This document shows positions 45,619 through 57,024 of a stretch of DNA of 64,000 bases, piece after piece. Below the pieces are notes generated by a model, which worked only from the letters and a program-made list of their open reading frames with translations, did no database searches and was not told where the DNA came from. This DNA comes from Sipunculus nudus (taxonomy: Eukaryota > Annelida > Sipuncula > Golfingiida > Sipunculidae): the NCBI GenBank assembly GCA_026874595.1, contig CM049322.1:29079340-29143339 (forward strand), written 5' to 3'. A program made the position numbers and the translations under genes. Positions within the stretch are counted from its first letter, which is position 1; every line of letters starts with the position of its first letter.

Positions 45619-47160
45619 GCTTGCCGGAAATCTTCGATTTCGGCAAGCATGTTGGTCAGTTGCGTATGTCTGTTTGTTTGTCACAATGTTTGTTTGTCAG
45701 TACTCTCCTGGCCACAATTTTGTAGCAATCGATCTGAAACTTTCAGGGTTGATTGAAAGTCAAAAGTCCTGGTAGCTTATTGTTTTATGTAGGCATAAGT
45801 CAAAGGTCAAGGTCAAGGTCATCGAAAAACGTCGAAATTTTATTTTTATCATAACTTTGTAACTATTGGTCATATCTTGACAAATTTAGGCTCATTTTCT
45901 TCCTCTGCGTCTTCTTCATAACATGGTCTTGTCATCTTTGCTCAACATTGTGTCACTTTGTCAGTATGTCTGTCTGTCTGTCAGTTGACCTCAATTTACC
46001 TTCTTGCTGGTGCTTCTGTCTTACATATAGCATTCTACAGGCCACAGTTTTGCAAGAATTCTTTTGAAATTGGTGAATCTTATGTCTTACACTAATATCT
46101 CAAAATTAATTTTTCATTTTCGGGATATGGCCGCTAGGGGGCGCTGCACTTACACTTCATCAACGTATAATTTTTTTCAACATGTTTATTTTGTAATCAA
46201 TACCGAAACTATACACCTGAATTACATAAACTATAGCTTAATTTCTTCCCCTAAGTCTTCTCCATAACTTGATCAAGTCATCTGGCCTCAGTTTTGTGTC
46301 ACTTTGACAGTATGTCTGTCTATCTGTCAGGTGTCATCAATTTCGCCTTCTTGCTTGTTTTTGTGTCTAAAATATAGCATTCTACAGGCCACAGTTTCGC
46401 AGGGATCCTTTTGAAACTGATACATCTTATGTCCTAGACTAATATCTCGAAAGTGATTTTTCAGTTTCGGAAAATAGCCGCTAGGGGGCGCTGCACATGA
46501 AACACTACAACATATCATTTTTGCCCATTTCTCTAAGACTTTAAACCTAAATTTCATAAGCTGTAGCTTATTTTCTTCCTATGTCTTCTTCATAACATAG
46601 TTAAGTCTTTCTTGTCTTTATTTTGTGCCGCTGTCTCAGTATGTCGGTCACTTCAAAACACTTCAAAATGTTATTTTTCTCATAACTTTGTCCATTCTGG
46701 TCCTATCTTCACAAACTTTGGCTAATTTTTTTCACCTTCGTCTTCTACATAACTAAGTCTAGTCAGCTGGTCTCAACTGTGTGTCACTTTGTCAATATGT
46801 ATGTCTGTTTGCAAGTTGTCCTACATGTTGCCTTCTTGCTGGTTCTTGTCTCTGTTATAATAGCATTCTGTAGGCCACAGTTTACCAGGAATCACTTTGC
46901 AACTTTCACCTATCGTATATTTGAACGAATTCTTGAAGCTGTATATGTATTTTTAAATAGGTCAAAGTTCAAGGTCAAAGTCATGAAAACACGTCAGATT
47001 ATTATTATCATCGTAACTTTGTCAATATTGGTCAAGTCTTTACAAACAATGGCTCATTTTCTTCCTCTTTGTCTTCTTTATGACATGTTAAGGTTATCTG
47101 TCTTTCAATCTGAGTCTGAGTGTTTCCGGCAAGCGCGTGACCTCTGGTCGTCTTTTTTAT
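45619..47160. repeat. 1.5-kb interspersed repeat with hairpin head and internal 345-bp duplications
   Basis: Starts with the hairpin GCTTGCCGGAAATC-TTC-GATTTCGGCAAGC (45619-45648) and closes near CCGGCAAGC (47126-47134) followed by a T-rich run. Inside, CATTCTACAGGCCACAGTTT recurs at about 46030 and 46378, with a variant near 46862, and GCCGCTAGGGGGCGCTGCAC occurs twice. No coding sequence. It lies downstream of the first lectin receptor's polyadenylation signal. Confidence 0.6.
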
Positions 47161-48591
47161 TTTTTTTTCAAGAAACGTAGTTAGATATATGTTCATTTGG
47201 TCAATAATGTTAGTCGTAATTTAAACTCGCCCAAGGTAATTTGTTTGTTCGGGGTGGTTTTAAATCTGTCCTACAGGTGACTAATCTCGTGATGCCGCTT
47301 TGATCAAACTCAATATGTGTACGGGATATTTCCTGATTTTGTGTCGATGCATGCACACACTACATATAGTACTGAATTACACATATATTGCAATTGCCAA
47401 TCAGTTACATTTTCAAAGTAATAGCTAAGGAGTCAGCATTTATTTGTTCTGTGTTCGATGACCTGATTTCCCTCCCTTGTTTTCAAAAAGGTCCTTTCCC
47501 AATGGTAGGCACAACAATTGATAAACAGTATTCATGACCATTTTGCATTCTTACATGTTCATTCCAAGTTCAAAAAGCCTTAACAATATCCTAGCATGGT
47601 TCCCATTCCCACATAATATTTGTAAAACAACGCTTCCGTGTCCATGTGATGTTTACGCACGATGTAAATTGGCTAAGCTATTTTTGAAAGTCTAGAACTA
47701 ACTGGAAAAGGAAAATTCTATATCATTTGGTTTTGCTTTCCTTGGTAATGTTTGTCATATATTTTATAGAACAGCAAGCACGTTTGATATTGCAGACTTT
47801 ATCATTAGCAGGTCTGGCATGGTGCAGTGACAATTTGTGTGTGTGTGTGTGTATTGCGAGACATCACTATCATTGGCATAAAAGTTGTATACCGATTATA
47901 TTCCATAACAATTATGAAGTAAATAAGATTGAGAATTAGGTTTTTGGATCTGATTGAGGTCATGTTTTCTTGTATAAGTGCATATACGATGTATTTTATT
48001 GATTAAAACTAGTTATTCCATGTGACGTGTTCAGACTATATCTTGTCTTCAAAAAAGCTTTGACATTAAGGTAAATATAAATAATATTAAAAAAAAGATA
48101 AAAATGCAATTGTGAATGAACTTATATACAACACATTAATCGTGGACATGATGACCTGGTACACAGAACTAAATTTATGAATCTGTTATTGGTTAAGTAA
48201 CGTTCTAAACATTTCAAGCACAAAAAAAAGAAACAAACAGAATTAACTCTACTCAGTCCATCAAGGGCCTGCATCGACAAACCAGTCCCCGGGTGGTGAC
48301 GGTCCCATGTCCTTCAGCACTAAATAGCTGTGTTAGAGAAGACCCACGCTGATAACCGTCCAACCAGCGGATGAACAATCGCATAAAGATATCTAAACCG
48401 CCGTGGCTGGTATAAAAACCTCTTGAAAAAATGGTCTGGTGCAATATGTGATCATGATGCGCAGAAGTAATAAATATACTTACTTGTTCATTATAACGTA
48501 ACATAAATATGTACACATGCCTAAAGCGTATTCTCTGTAGCGCCACCTGTTGAAGACAACTAAAGTGACAGACAGGTTGCTGAGCGGCTGA
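47161..48591. other. Intergenic stretch, nothing recognised
   Basis: Lies between the two lectin receptor genes. A short (GT)n occurs near 47837-47851. No exon is supported. Confidence 0.4.
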
Positions 48592-48711
48592 TGACTCATT
48601 GGTCTGGGTTTCCCCATGATGTAATCACTTCATCACCTCAGAGCTGCTGGTATTGCACCAGTATCTTTAACAGTCCAGTACTACCCGATACCTGAGGTAA
48701 CTTATTTCGAG
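48592..48711 (+). promoter_or_regulatory. Candidate promoter-proximal region and noncoding exon of the second lectin receptor
   Basis: The coding first exon begins right after an acceptor (acttgcag|ATGACC), so an upstream noncoding exon is needed. A strong donor, TTTCGAG|gtaagtga, ends at 48711. Upstream lie TGACTCA (48592-48598, perfect AP-1 core), GGGTTTCCCC (48606-48615, imperfect kappaB-like) and ATGATGTAAT (ATF-like). No TATA box is clear. The assignment is inferred. Confidence 0.3.
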
Positions 48712-48921
48712 GTAAGTGAATAATCGTGAATATAGCATATCTATATCCCAGGTCCTACTCTGTGTACAGACACGTAGGTCCTTGTCGTTATAGTATGTAA
48801 GACCTTCACAGGTGAGGGTGGTTTCTGTGTTAATGCTGAATGACAGCCTGGAGAGGTTTACCTATTTTTAATGACTTGGGTGAAGGTGCAGTGTAAGATG
48901 AGAAATGTTATAATGATGATA

Positions 48922-48957
<36 letters not shown>

Positions 48958-48970
48958 GTAATGATAATAA
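48922..48970. repeat. (AAT)n microsatellite
   Basis: Imperfect trinucleotide run with GTAATAAT interruptions, in the first intron of the second lectin receptor model. Confidence 0.9.
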
Positions 48971-49523
48971 ATCCACCATGCTTAAAACGTGTTATCATGG
49001 CAGGAAATAGGTTAATGGTTAATTATTAACTTAGTCCATGAATACCACACAGTTTTATCATTGACGTCACTATTTTTTTTATTTATCGTTCAGTTTCTTA
49101 TCAAGATATTGAATGAAGTCATCTTGACTTTATTAATTATACCCACTCTTTCTTTGGTTGTACGATGTGCTTTCATGCACGCTGCACGTGGCGGGTCGAT
49201 GCCTCCGGTCGGAGCGATAATAGTCGCTGATCTAGTTTAGCATCTAGTCCAAAAAATGTCAAGGCAAACAGTCCACGTGCACAAGTAGATGATTAATGAT
49301 GAGATATATTATGTTTGACAAAGAAGAAGTAGGGGAAGGAGTAGTTCACCGAGGCCAGGATGATCTATCTCACCTATTTAACGTACTTATCAAGTAAAGG
49401 TTACCGGATTAATCACGAGAATGCTGTCAGGATTATATATCAACCATGTTACAGTGATGCATAGTGGCTGAAAAAGGGCAATATAAAACGCGTGGTTATC
49501 TGTACATGGTATACATCGTACAT

Positions 49524-49524
<1 letters not shown>

Positions 49525-49588
<64 letters not shown>
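49525..49588. repeat. (TA)n microsatellite
   Basis: About 32 dinucleotides, upstream of the LINE fragment. Confidence 0.95.
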
Positions 49589-49589
<1 letters not shown>

Positions 49590-49859
49590 TAACTTGCAAG
49601 TATCTAGTCCAGTCAGTCCAAATTGTGGCCATAGTTAACGGAATTATGCACCCGGTCATGGACGTATTTTGACTGTTCAGTAATATGCGTGTGTGATCCA
49701 CCCACACTGTGCGATATCATCTACAATTGTCCCGTGTTTGTTTTATTTTCAGGATCGATACTTTTATCATTGGACACTTGTATGATGATGTCATCTTGAC
49801 AACACAGAGTAACCATGCATTCGTTTATGAGCACATGATCTTTCAAATGTGAGAACGCA

Positions 49860-50395
49860 CAGCCTGCTTCCAGGCGTCCACCCGAGGTTGGCACCCGTCG
49901 AGTCTCTGGAGTGGCTAAGATAATACATTGCCTCCCTGTGAAGAAACGTATACTGTTCAATGTCTTGTTCAAATGCACAAGGTACTTTATGGAGATTCTT
50001 TTCCTAAGTACATGCAGGACATGGTTAAAATATATGAACTAAGAATATCTTTATGCTCATCAGACTATTATATAAACATTACTTGATTTCACAATGTGAT
50101 AGGAGACAGGGCTTTCGTCAGGATGGCTCCTGCTGCCTGGAATATCCTCCCACCGTCTCCTGTGATCCCAGGACAACAGGCTGTCTTTTTTTCTATAAAG
50201 AAGAACCTAAGGACTTTCTTTTTATCAAATAAAATTGTGAAGCGAATTGAAATGAAATCTTTAAATTGCGCTTTCAAAATGAATTGCATATACGTGTGTT
50301 CATACTTGCATACGTCCCTGTTGATTGATGTGCCGACAAAATGTAATTTTCTTGCAAGGGATTAATAAAGTATGTCTTATTTTATCTGACTATGT
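49860..50395 (+). pseudogene. Decayed non-LTR retrotransposon (LINE) 3' end fragment
   Basis: Frames on the plus strand give HCLPVKKRILFNVLFKC from 49925, then (after a frameshift) VLYGDSFPKYMQDMV and LRISLCSSD, a stop, and GDRAFVRMAPAAWNILPP from about 50100. This matches the C-terminal reverse-transcriptase thumb order 'LHWLPV..RI.FK..', 'LRSSD', 'GDRAF..AAP.LWN.LP' known in CR1/Jockey-type LINEs. It carries at least one frameshift and one stop, so it is dead. It lies in the first intron of the downstream lectin receptor model; an AATAAA near 50365 probably belongs to its 3' tail. Confidence 0.7.
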
Positions 50396-50410
50396 ATTAG
50401 TTACTTGCAG

Positions 50411-53400
50411 ATGACCATGTTTACATCTAGTACAACACACGTCTTGTTGTCTCTTCTTGTGTACGGCACCACTGTTCAAGGTGAGTAATATGTCGATCAT
50501 ATGTAATATTTTGATCTCTGAAAACTCTTTCATGAACGGAGTTACAGAAAGACAAAAAGAGAATTGACCTAGAGTCGATTATCTTGACTTTTATATCTTC
50601 CTACCGTATAGGACTTTATTTCACTTGATTCATAGTAAGATCGCACTAACCCCTCACTTGCCCTAGCTATATATAGCAGAGATAGACCCCTTTTGCAGTG
50701 ACCCACTTTCATGTATTGATATACAAGATCTTATATTATATTCAGATGTAAGCTTGCGAACTGATTATAGGTAACATAATTTTTTTCTGACTTAAACCCA
50801 CTTGCATTAAGAGGTGAAATCATTAAATGGGTCGTTTGCTACGCTCTGTTAAAAGGACTACACGTGTACCTAAATATACAGATGATCGAATATGAGATAA
50901 GATAACAATTATAAACCCCCTTCTTGAAGATCCCTTCCTACTTCATGCTCATATCATTATCTCACGCTTTGCAATGTATGTTTAACACATCATCGTTGCT
51001 TCTCCTTGATTTATCCCCCTTTTTGACTTCACTTTCATACACAGGTCCAGTATTAAATGACGGGTGTTCTGAACCGATGTCGCGTGATGCCGCGGCTGCG
51101 TGCTGTCGATTACGGGGGTCAGTTCCTCCTCTGCCGACGCCGATGACTTTGGAAGACAACAACCTTTTATACGATAGACTGTTTAATGCCAACATGAGCG
51201 GCACGTGGTTGGGACTGAAGAGGGTTATAATGGATAAATATCAGTGGGTGAACGGCACAGGAGACGGTAAGATAGAACACTGTATAAATGTGTACCTTCA
51301 TGGATAGATAAACACATAGGCCTAGCTAAAAACTGGAATGTCACGCAAGCATACGAATAATTATCAATTATCAATAAACAGTAACATGTGCTGTTATCTT
51401 CATCAGATGACTTAACACGTTAGAAGGTATTATAAGTGAATCGTCAAGTAGCACCTTAGGTATTGATAACTTGTTTTCTCGTAACAAACCTTACCAGGCC
51501 GACCAAATTGTGTCAGATATTTTCATTCGTCTATCCTCATAATTTTTTAATAAAATACTTTACAAAATCAGCTTATAAGCAAGCATGTTGATCCAATATA
51601 TCCGGTAGCCCATGTCAATATAACTGTTTACACCATCAAGCTGATGTCTAATTTATGTCTCTTTCTCCTAGAATTTCCAGAGGATACAGCTGGTAAGAAC
51701 TGTGCTGCAGTCAATATGACATCAAAAGTAAAAGAGGCGGAATTTTGTAACACGGAACATCACGGGTATATCTGTGAGCGAAAAGGTATTCATTATAAAA
51801 AAGGTAATGTATGTACGGTATATTGTAAGCAATGTGGATGGTCATATTAATACCATAAATTTATTATAAAAATATATAATATAGAGCTGGCAATAAAAAT
51901 GTAGTGATGTTTCCCTAATTAGGTATTTAAACTTATATACATGTTATAAGTAAGTTAGGAAGTCAGAAGCTATGATGGAAATAAAATGCCAACAAAACGA
52001 GGACCTTTAATTATTTCACCAAGTAATATATTTGCAGGATGTGCTGGGTGCGCTAGTCTCGGTATATGGAAGGATATCTGTGTTAGGGATGGAGGGCGCT
52101 GTTTCATCGTATTCTGTGAGAGAGAATCCTGGTTTAACGCAAGGTCACGCTGTATTGAGCAGGGCTGGGATCTAGCTAGTACTGGCAACATACCCGCCAT
52201 GAGAGGAACCTCACGGTGTCCTCTATATTGGATAGGACTGAGAAGAGAGAAATGGATAACAGAAAACGGTGAATACTGCTATCAGAGGATATTTTTATGG
52301 TATTATAGTTGTCACAACCAAACAGAATTGTTCATTTTGTCTGCTCATAGATAATGAATTTCTGTTATGACTGCATGTACTAAAATACTATGCATATTTG
52401 GTCTTCAGGAGACAGTGCAAAGTTTTTATTGCCATTAACTGCAGGTGTTTCATCAAAATAGGAAAAGCAAGACACATCTTACTAAGATGCGTTAGGCGTG
52501 ATGTAGTAAATATATTACAGTTTTTAGCTCAGCAGGTTTGCAGTTTAATAAATGGGCAAACACGATCTTAAGAAAAGTCACTAAAATTATATCATAGGCC
52601 ATGGTTTGCAGCTGATAGTCATGACCCACTTGTTTAGTGATTGTCTTCATTTACAAGTTTATTCTTTGCCAACTTGTAAATGTAGGTTATTTTTGTGTTT
52701 GCACACAGGGACGGAACATATCAGTCATACCAGCTGGGGTGTACGACAGCCGGTAAAAGACGGGAATTGCACCATGTTTAATCTACTCCCTGCCTCTAGA
52801 TACGAGTGGACTGCTGTAAAGTGTTCAGAACATGAGTCCTTTATTTGTTCAACTAATTTTGGTATGTAAAATTTAACAAAGGTATATATATATACGTGTG
52901 TGTGTAATATTTGTACATGATACAAATCAAAATCGAATGAAAATTAAAATCAAATTATATTAGAAGTTCGATTTTTGTTTTTCAGATTCCCCCATTTGGT
53001 ATATTGACATAAATAAACATAGATTTATCATATGCTTTTAAATGGAAGTAAAATATCACAGTTTCAATAATGTTCATTTATATGAAAAGTATCCGGAATC
53101 ATTCAGTGACAGCAACTGATTGGAAACGTATGACAACAATATTGTAATAACATAATTGCTAACATAAACCAGTTAAAATCTGACATTGAAAGGTTGCGTT
53201 TCTGGGATTTGATAAATGAAGTTGCATTTGAAAATGTTTCTCTAAACTGCACTTGTGAGTCTTTAATTATAGCTTAAGTATAAAATCGAAATAACCTTTC
53301 AATGGAAGAATTTTAGATATTACGTATTAGTGTTGTGTTTACGTATAAAAGACACTAAAATTGTGGAATATAAATGCAGTTATTAGGCTATATGTTCCAT

Positions 53401-55359
53401 TTACTAATCCAGTCCCTGAGGTGCTGCCAACTGTTGACTTGGTCAGGACCACGGAGCCAGCAGAGGTAACAAGCAAGAATGAGATTACATCAGAAACAAA
53501 TTCCAGCTCACAAGGTTTGCGAATATCAGTTTGGATAATGTCTGTTTGTCCATCTTATACTGCATTGTGTTGGTAACCATTTATGCATATATCTCCGCAA
53601 ACGAGGTGTGGCTTTGCTTTATGTCATCCACGTGGTTTGAGAATATGTGGGTATGTTAAAATCTTCAGCGGCTATAGGCGGATCGTCGTGTCTGCTTGTG
53701 TGTCCATCATTTTCTCAGAGACCAATGATGGGATAGTCTTCACACTAGGTCAATCTTTAACGTATGCGTCAGTATAGAAGTCCAGTGTTTTTCATTGAAT
53801 CTTAGTGCAGCATATTCATACTAGATTCCATAAGCTATCTAACCGGCAACAATTATATTGTATCAAGCGTACTCGATCTGCGCTTACCATGTTATGCTAT
53901 GTTTCGGCGACATGGTTAATTATCAAATGTGAACATTTCGGGCCATATTATTTTATCTCGTTCAAATATATTTTTGCTACAGAGCTCTAGTTTCCTTAAT
54001 TAGGCAGGATATGGTAAGCTTTCAGTTACAATTAAAATGGTGCTCAACTCTCGATACGTTCACCGATAAACGAAAATAATGGAAATTTCGAAATGTTTAA
54101 AATTCTCGGTTACTTTTTATGACTGAGTGGTCTGGGTTTCTGCATTAACCATCATATGATATGCGTTCATTGATACAATTGTAAGCATCGTGAAATTTCC
54201 ACAATTAAAAAAAAAGAGAAATAATGATTCCTAATAATTTGGTCAGATTTTGAATTGCTGTTTGGCCTTTGATGGGCACTAATCAACCTAGTCTCTATAA
54301 ATCTCGCCTGTGATATGCTTTACAGCTATCCGCCACGCCTGATCTCTAAAGTTCTCAATTTCAATGATAATTTGGGAGAGGATGGGTCTTAGACCATTGA
54401 ACCATTGTTTAGACCACAGTTTAAAGTTGGGACGGATCAGTGAAATTTAAATGTAGAGGTGTATCTATACATAGCCAAAGCGACTCCTTCGAGTCTGGGG
54501 TCATTTTTGTTTCTCCACATAATATCTTCAAAATATGTTGATCACACCAATATGTAATTACGTCTTCCATTATCGATGGCTCATCCTCATAAAAAATCAG
54601 AATTCACCAGGGACTGTTTGACATAGTTTGTATTGTGGAGATAATACTGATAAATAAACAGGAAGATATAACTTCCAATAGCTGTCCACTGGTAAGAAGT
54701 TCTCGATGATTCATGTGAAAGTTTGGGGAAGGGTGGGCAATAGATATTTCACGGTTTCCTAATTTCAAAAGTGCTGTTTTTCTTTCAATATGGCCAAACG
54801 TTTTCAATGCACTCAATAAAATTTTGTGAAAGAATAGGTTCCATAAAAAATATTATTGCATTTTTGGTTGAACCTTGGTACGGATACAAGCGTTCTAGTT
54901 TTTTTTTATCATACCCTGTTATTTAACGATAACATATAATTATAAGTCAGATGATCACACCTGTACGGGCGATGAATTCTCTTTATTTTGCAACTGCGAA
55001 TGATTTTATATCTTAACATATAAATAAAACCATAATACTCTTGATGATATTTTAGTCAGTTTCTTATAATGAAGAAACAAGTGTCTGAAATGAAGAATGA
55101 AACATTTTTTTACAGGTAGTCACACGGCTATAATTCTTGGGATCGTCCTTGGAATATTCGTCATTTTGTTCCCTACGATTCTTTTGGTAAGATTTTGTTA
55201 TTGTGGTAAAGTGACAGTCGTACCGTTCATTTATAACATATTTTTCTTCAAGGAATTTATTATATGTTATTAATAATTTGATCCTCAATTCTTGGTTTTA
55301 TTTTACAAAAAAGGCGATATTCATCAGGAAGAAAATGACCAAGAGAAAGAAAAAAGGTA

Positions 55360-55437
<78 letters not shown>

Positions 55438-56512
55438 CACTGAAGAAAAACAACACTGTAAATTCACAACAGTCTGTTTCACGGGATGCGACCCGATCAT
55501 CAGGTGAATGTGGTTAGAATGAAGCCAACGGCGTGGTTTGATCAGCCGAAACTTTACGAGATTACGACATTATACTTTGTGCGTATCAGGGGGAGCATGT
55601 GAAAGACTCACACTGATCCTATTGTCCTCTGGATCCTATTGGTCGGGAGTTTACAGTGTTGTTTTTCCTCAGTGTTATACCGCTCTGGCCTAGTCTGTAG
55701 TAAAATAGTAGAAGTTTAAGGTTATTCAATACTAAAGTTATCCACACATCATAAAATAAATATTGTTAACTATACTAACAGTTTTTAATATAGTATGCAG
55801 GTGGCAGCATAATGCCTGTCTCTAAACTGTGTTACTATATGTTATTTTCTGCACTCGTGTAAGGTTAACTTTTTTTAACATTATTCCTATTAGAAACAAT
55901 AGATAATCCTCTAAAAAGCACGAGACCTGACCATTGCAAACAAGAAGAAGATAACGAAATGGATGAAAGCCGTGAATTATCGGAGAAGGAACACCTCCTG
56001 TCTGTGAACTCCAAGGGTAAGCAGGACAAAATATTTGCTCAATGCGGCAAATCGATGATATGGCTGGATTATTTTTATTTCCACGTGGACTGCTTATCAA
56101 GCAGCAGAGGTGTGGATGTCATCAGTTAATTAGAATTATTGTAACGCGTTCGTAACGAAGTGCGAACTGAAAGACTGATCCATAGATTATGAGCTCTCAT
56201 CATATATTTAAATATATTACTTGTAAATATTGTTTTTCATATTCAGATAAATGGCCTCCACTGTCAAAGAAGGAAACAGAAGTTAGGGAGCAGCTTGGGA
56301 GAGAATACATCCGCTTTTTTGCGGTGGTGGATAGGTTTGTGAGGGACCGTGGGTTTGAAATGTATCCTATGGATGATATATACACAGATTTAAAATGGAC
56401 CCAAAAAGAGAAAAAGGCTGATTTGGAAGAGAGGAACAAGACTGATTCAGAGAAGAAGATGAAGTGCTATTCTGAGATGCTAGAGGTAGGGAAGGTAGGG
56501 ATTATTAGCTGA
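50411..56512 (+). CDS. Type I membrane receptor with two C-type lectin domains and a charged tail
   Basis: Exons: 50411-50480, 51045-51266, 51672-51785, 52038-52268, 52709-52861, 53380-53514, 55116-55186, 55314-55356, 55894-56016, 56247-56512. The sum is 1428 nt, 475 residues plus TGA, all GT-AG. Introns are phase 1 up to the membrane exon, then phase 0, 1, 1. Residues 1-23 are a signal peptide (HVLLSLLVYGTTV). CTLD1 spans about 25-135, CTLD2 137-263, a Thr/Glu stalk 264-310, the membrane helix 312-336 (AIILGIVLGIFVILFPTILL), a basic RKKMTKRKKK stop-transfer, and the tail to 475. EPN/QPD and WND are missing (WTAVKC is the nearest), so calcium-dependent sugar binding is unlikely. ATG at 50417 is an alternative start; 53413 is an equally in-frame alternative acceptor for the stalk exon. 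The last exon may be read-through of a donor at 56486. Likely a tandem paralogue of the gene at 40443. Confidence 0.8.
51045..51785 (+). other. CTLD1 of the second lectin receptor
   Basis: The first exon begins GPVLNDGCSEPMSRDAAAAC and includes GTWLGLKRVIMDKYQWVNG (WLGL in place of WIGL). The second exon has KNCAAVNM and closes with GYICERK. The intron splits the domain at the same place and phase as in the neighbouring gene. N-x-T sequons occur at NGT and NMT. Confidence 0.8.
52038..52861 (+). other. CTLD2 of the second lectin receptor
   Basis: The first exon is Cys-rich (GCAGCASLGIWKDICVRDGG) and includes YWIGLRREKWITEN, a good WIGL core. The second has SWGVRQPVKDGNCTMF and YEWTAVKCSEHESFIC; WTAVKC takes the WND position with the Asn and Asp missing. 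The Cys pattern suggests a long-form CTLD with the extra N-terminal disulphide. Confidence 0.8.
54288..54816 (-). pseudogene. Coding-like minus-strand patch, unidentified (possibly decayed)
   Basis: One frame stays open from 54816 to a stop at 54421-54423 except for a single TGA at 54604-54606. A second frame from 54446 to a stop at 54288-54290 reads IRPNFKLWSKQWFNGLRPIL and continues with balanced residue use. No start, splice link or family is recognised. It lies inside the 1.6-kb intron between stalk and membrane exons of the second lectin receptor. It could be a dead insertion or chance. Confidence 0.2.
55366..55436. repeat. (TA)n microsatellite just after a 5' splice site
   Basis: About 35 dinucleotides starting 10 bases after the donor of the small basic exon (55314-55356) of the second lectin receptor. 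Confidence 0.95.
55894..56512 (+). other. Charged cytoplasmic tail exons of the second lectin receptor
   Basis: The first exon (residues 347-387) is acidic and contains EKEHLL (377-382), matching the [DE]xxxL[LI] endocytic sorting pattern. The second (388-475) looks helical: EVREQLGREYIRFFAVVDRF, then MYPMDDIYTDLKW with Y433TDL436, then a Lys/Glu run and Y462SEM465 (YxxM). I recognise no domain. The final VGKVGIIS may be intron-derived: GAG|gtaggg at 56485/56486 is a usable donor and no AATAAA follows within several hundred bases, so a longer transcript is possible. Confidence 0.6.
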
Positions 56513-56669
56513 GCCCCTCTCATTTTTATCATGTTCAATGTCCCAATATCACTTACATATTCTAAGTGAACATCAACTGTTGCTATAATTTGATCAACCC
56601 TGTTCCGCTTCCACCATAGAAATACCCCGTTGTGCACTATAACTTTAGAGAATTCCTCAGTAGATTTTT

Positions 56670-56880
56670 CCTAAACCTAGAGGGCCGTGTTGGGTCATGT
56701 CAATGTTCCTTCGGTTTAGAGTGACCTCTGACCTGTGGTCTTGTGTGGCGTCCACCCGCTTTCTATTTTTAACCATCCAAACGGATGACCGTGAACATCT
56801 CATCGCTCCTCGGCTGATATTTGAACTCACGATCTCCCGGCTTTGAGTCCTGTGCTCTTCCCTGAGTCCGGAGTGTTTTC
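56670..56880 (-). mobile_element. tRNA-derived SINE-like fragment
   Basis: On the minus strand GGGAAGAGCACAGGACTC is followed about 20 bp later by GATCGTGAGTTCAAATATC, spaced like RNA polymerase III A and B boxes. The following GAGATGTTCACGGTCATCCG and AGGTCAGAGGTCAC sequence looks like a SINE body. It does not fold into a full tRNA. Confidence 0.45.
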
Positions 56881-56904
56881 ATGGATTGCGACGGTTGCCC
56901 GAAC

Positions 56905-57024
56905 AGATTTTATTAGCTCAGCTGACTGTAAGGCATCTGAGCTTTAGCAATCACTCTTTGTCCGTCGTTCGTCCGGGGGTTCGGTCGTCGGTCTTCCGGC
57001 CGTCCGGCCGTCTGTCCGTTAACA
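56905..57024 (+). repeat. Head of a bivalve-type repeat with GTCCGTC simple sequence
   Basis: AGCTCAGCTGACTGTAAGGC followed by ATCTGAGCT forms a short inverted repeat, then (GTCCG/GTCGTCCG)n. The same head recurs at 62629. It introduces the tandem units that follow. Confidence 0.65.

Noticed and set aside
46779-47180. 133-codon hydrophobic frame
   Set aside because: Entirely inside the 1.5-kb repeat; residues reflect T-rich repeat sequence, no family.
49721-49978. 85-codon minus-strand frame
   Set aside because: Antisense shadow of the LINE remnant, whose conserved motifs read on the plus strand.
55476-55501. Possible extra tail exon (SVSRDATRSS) in the second lectin receptor
   Set aside because: Good donor, but the acceptor phase does not match the preceding exon while the next exon fits directly; left as possible alternative splicing.
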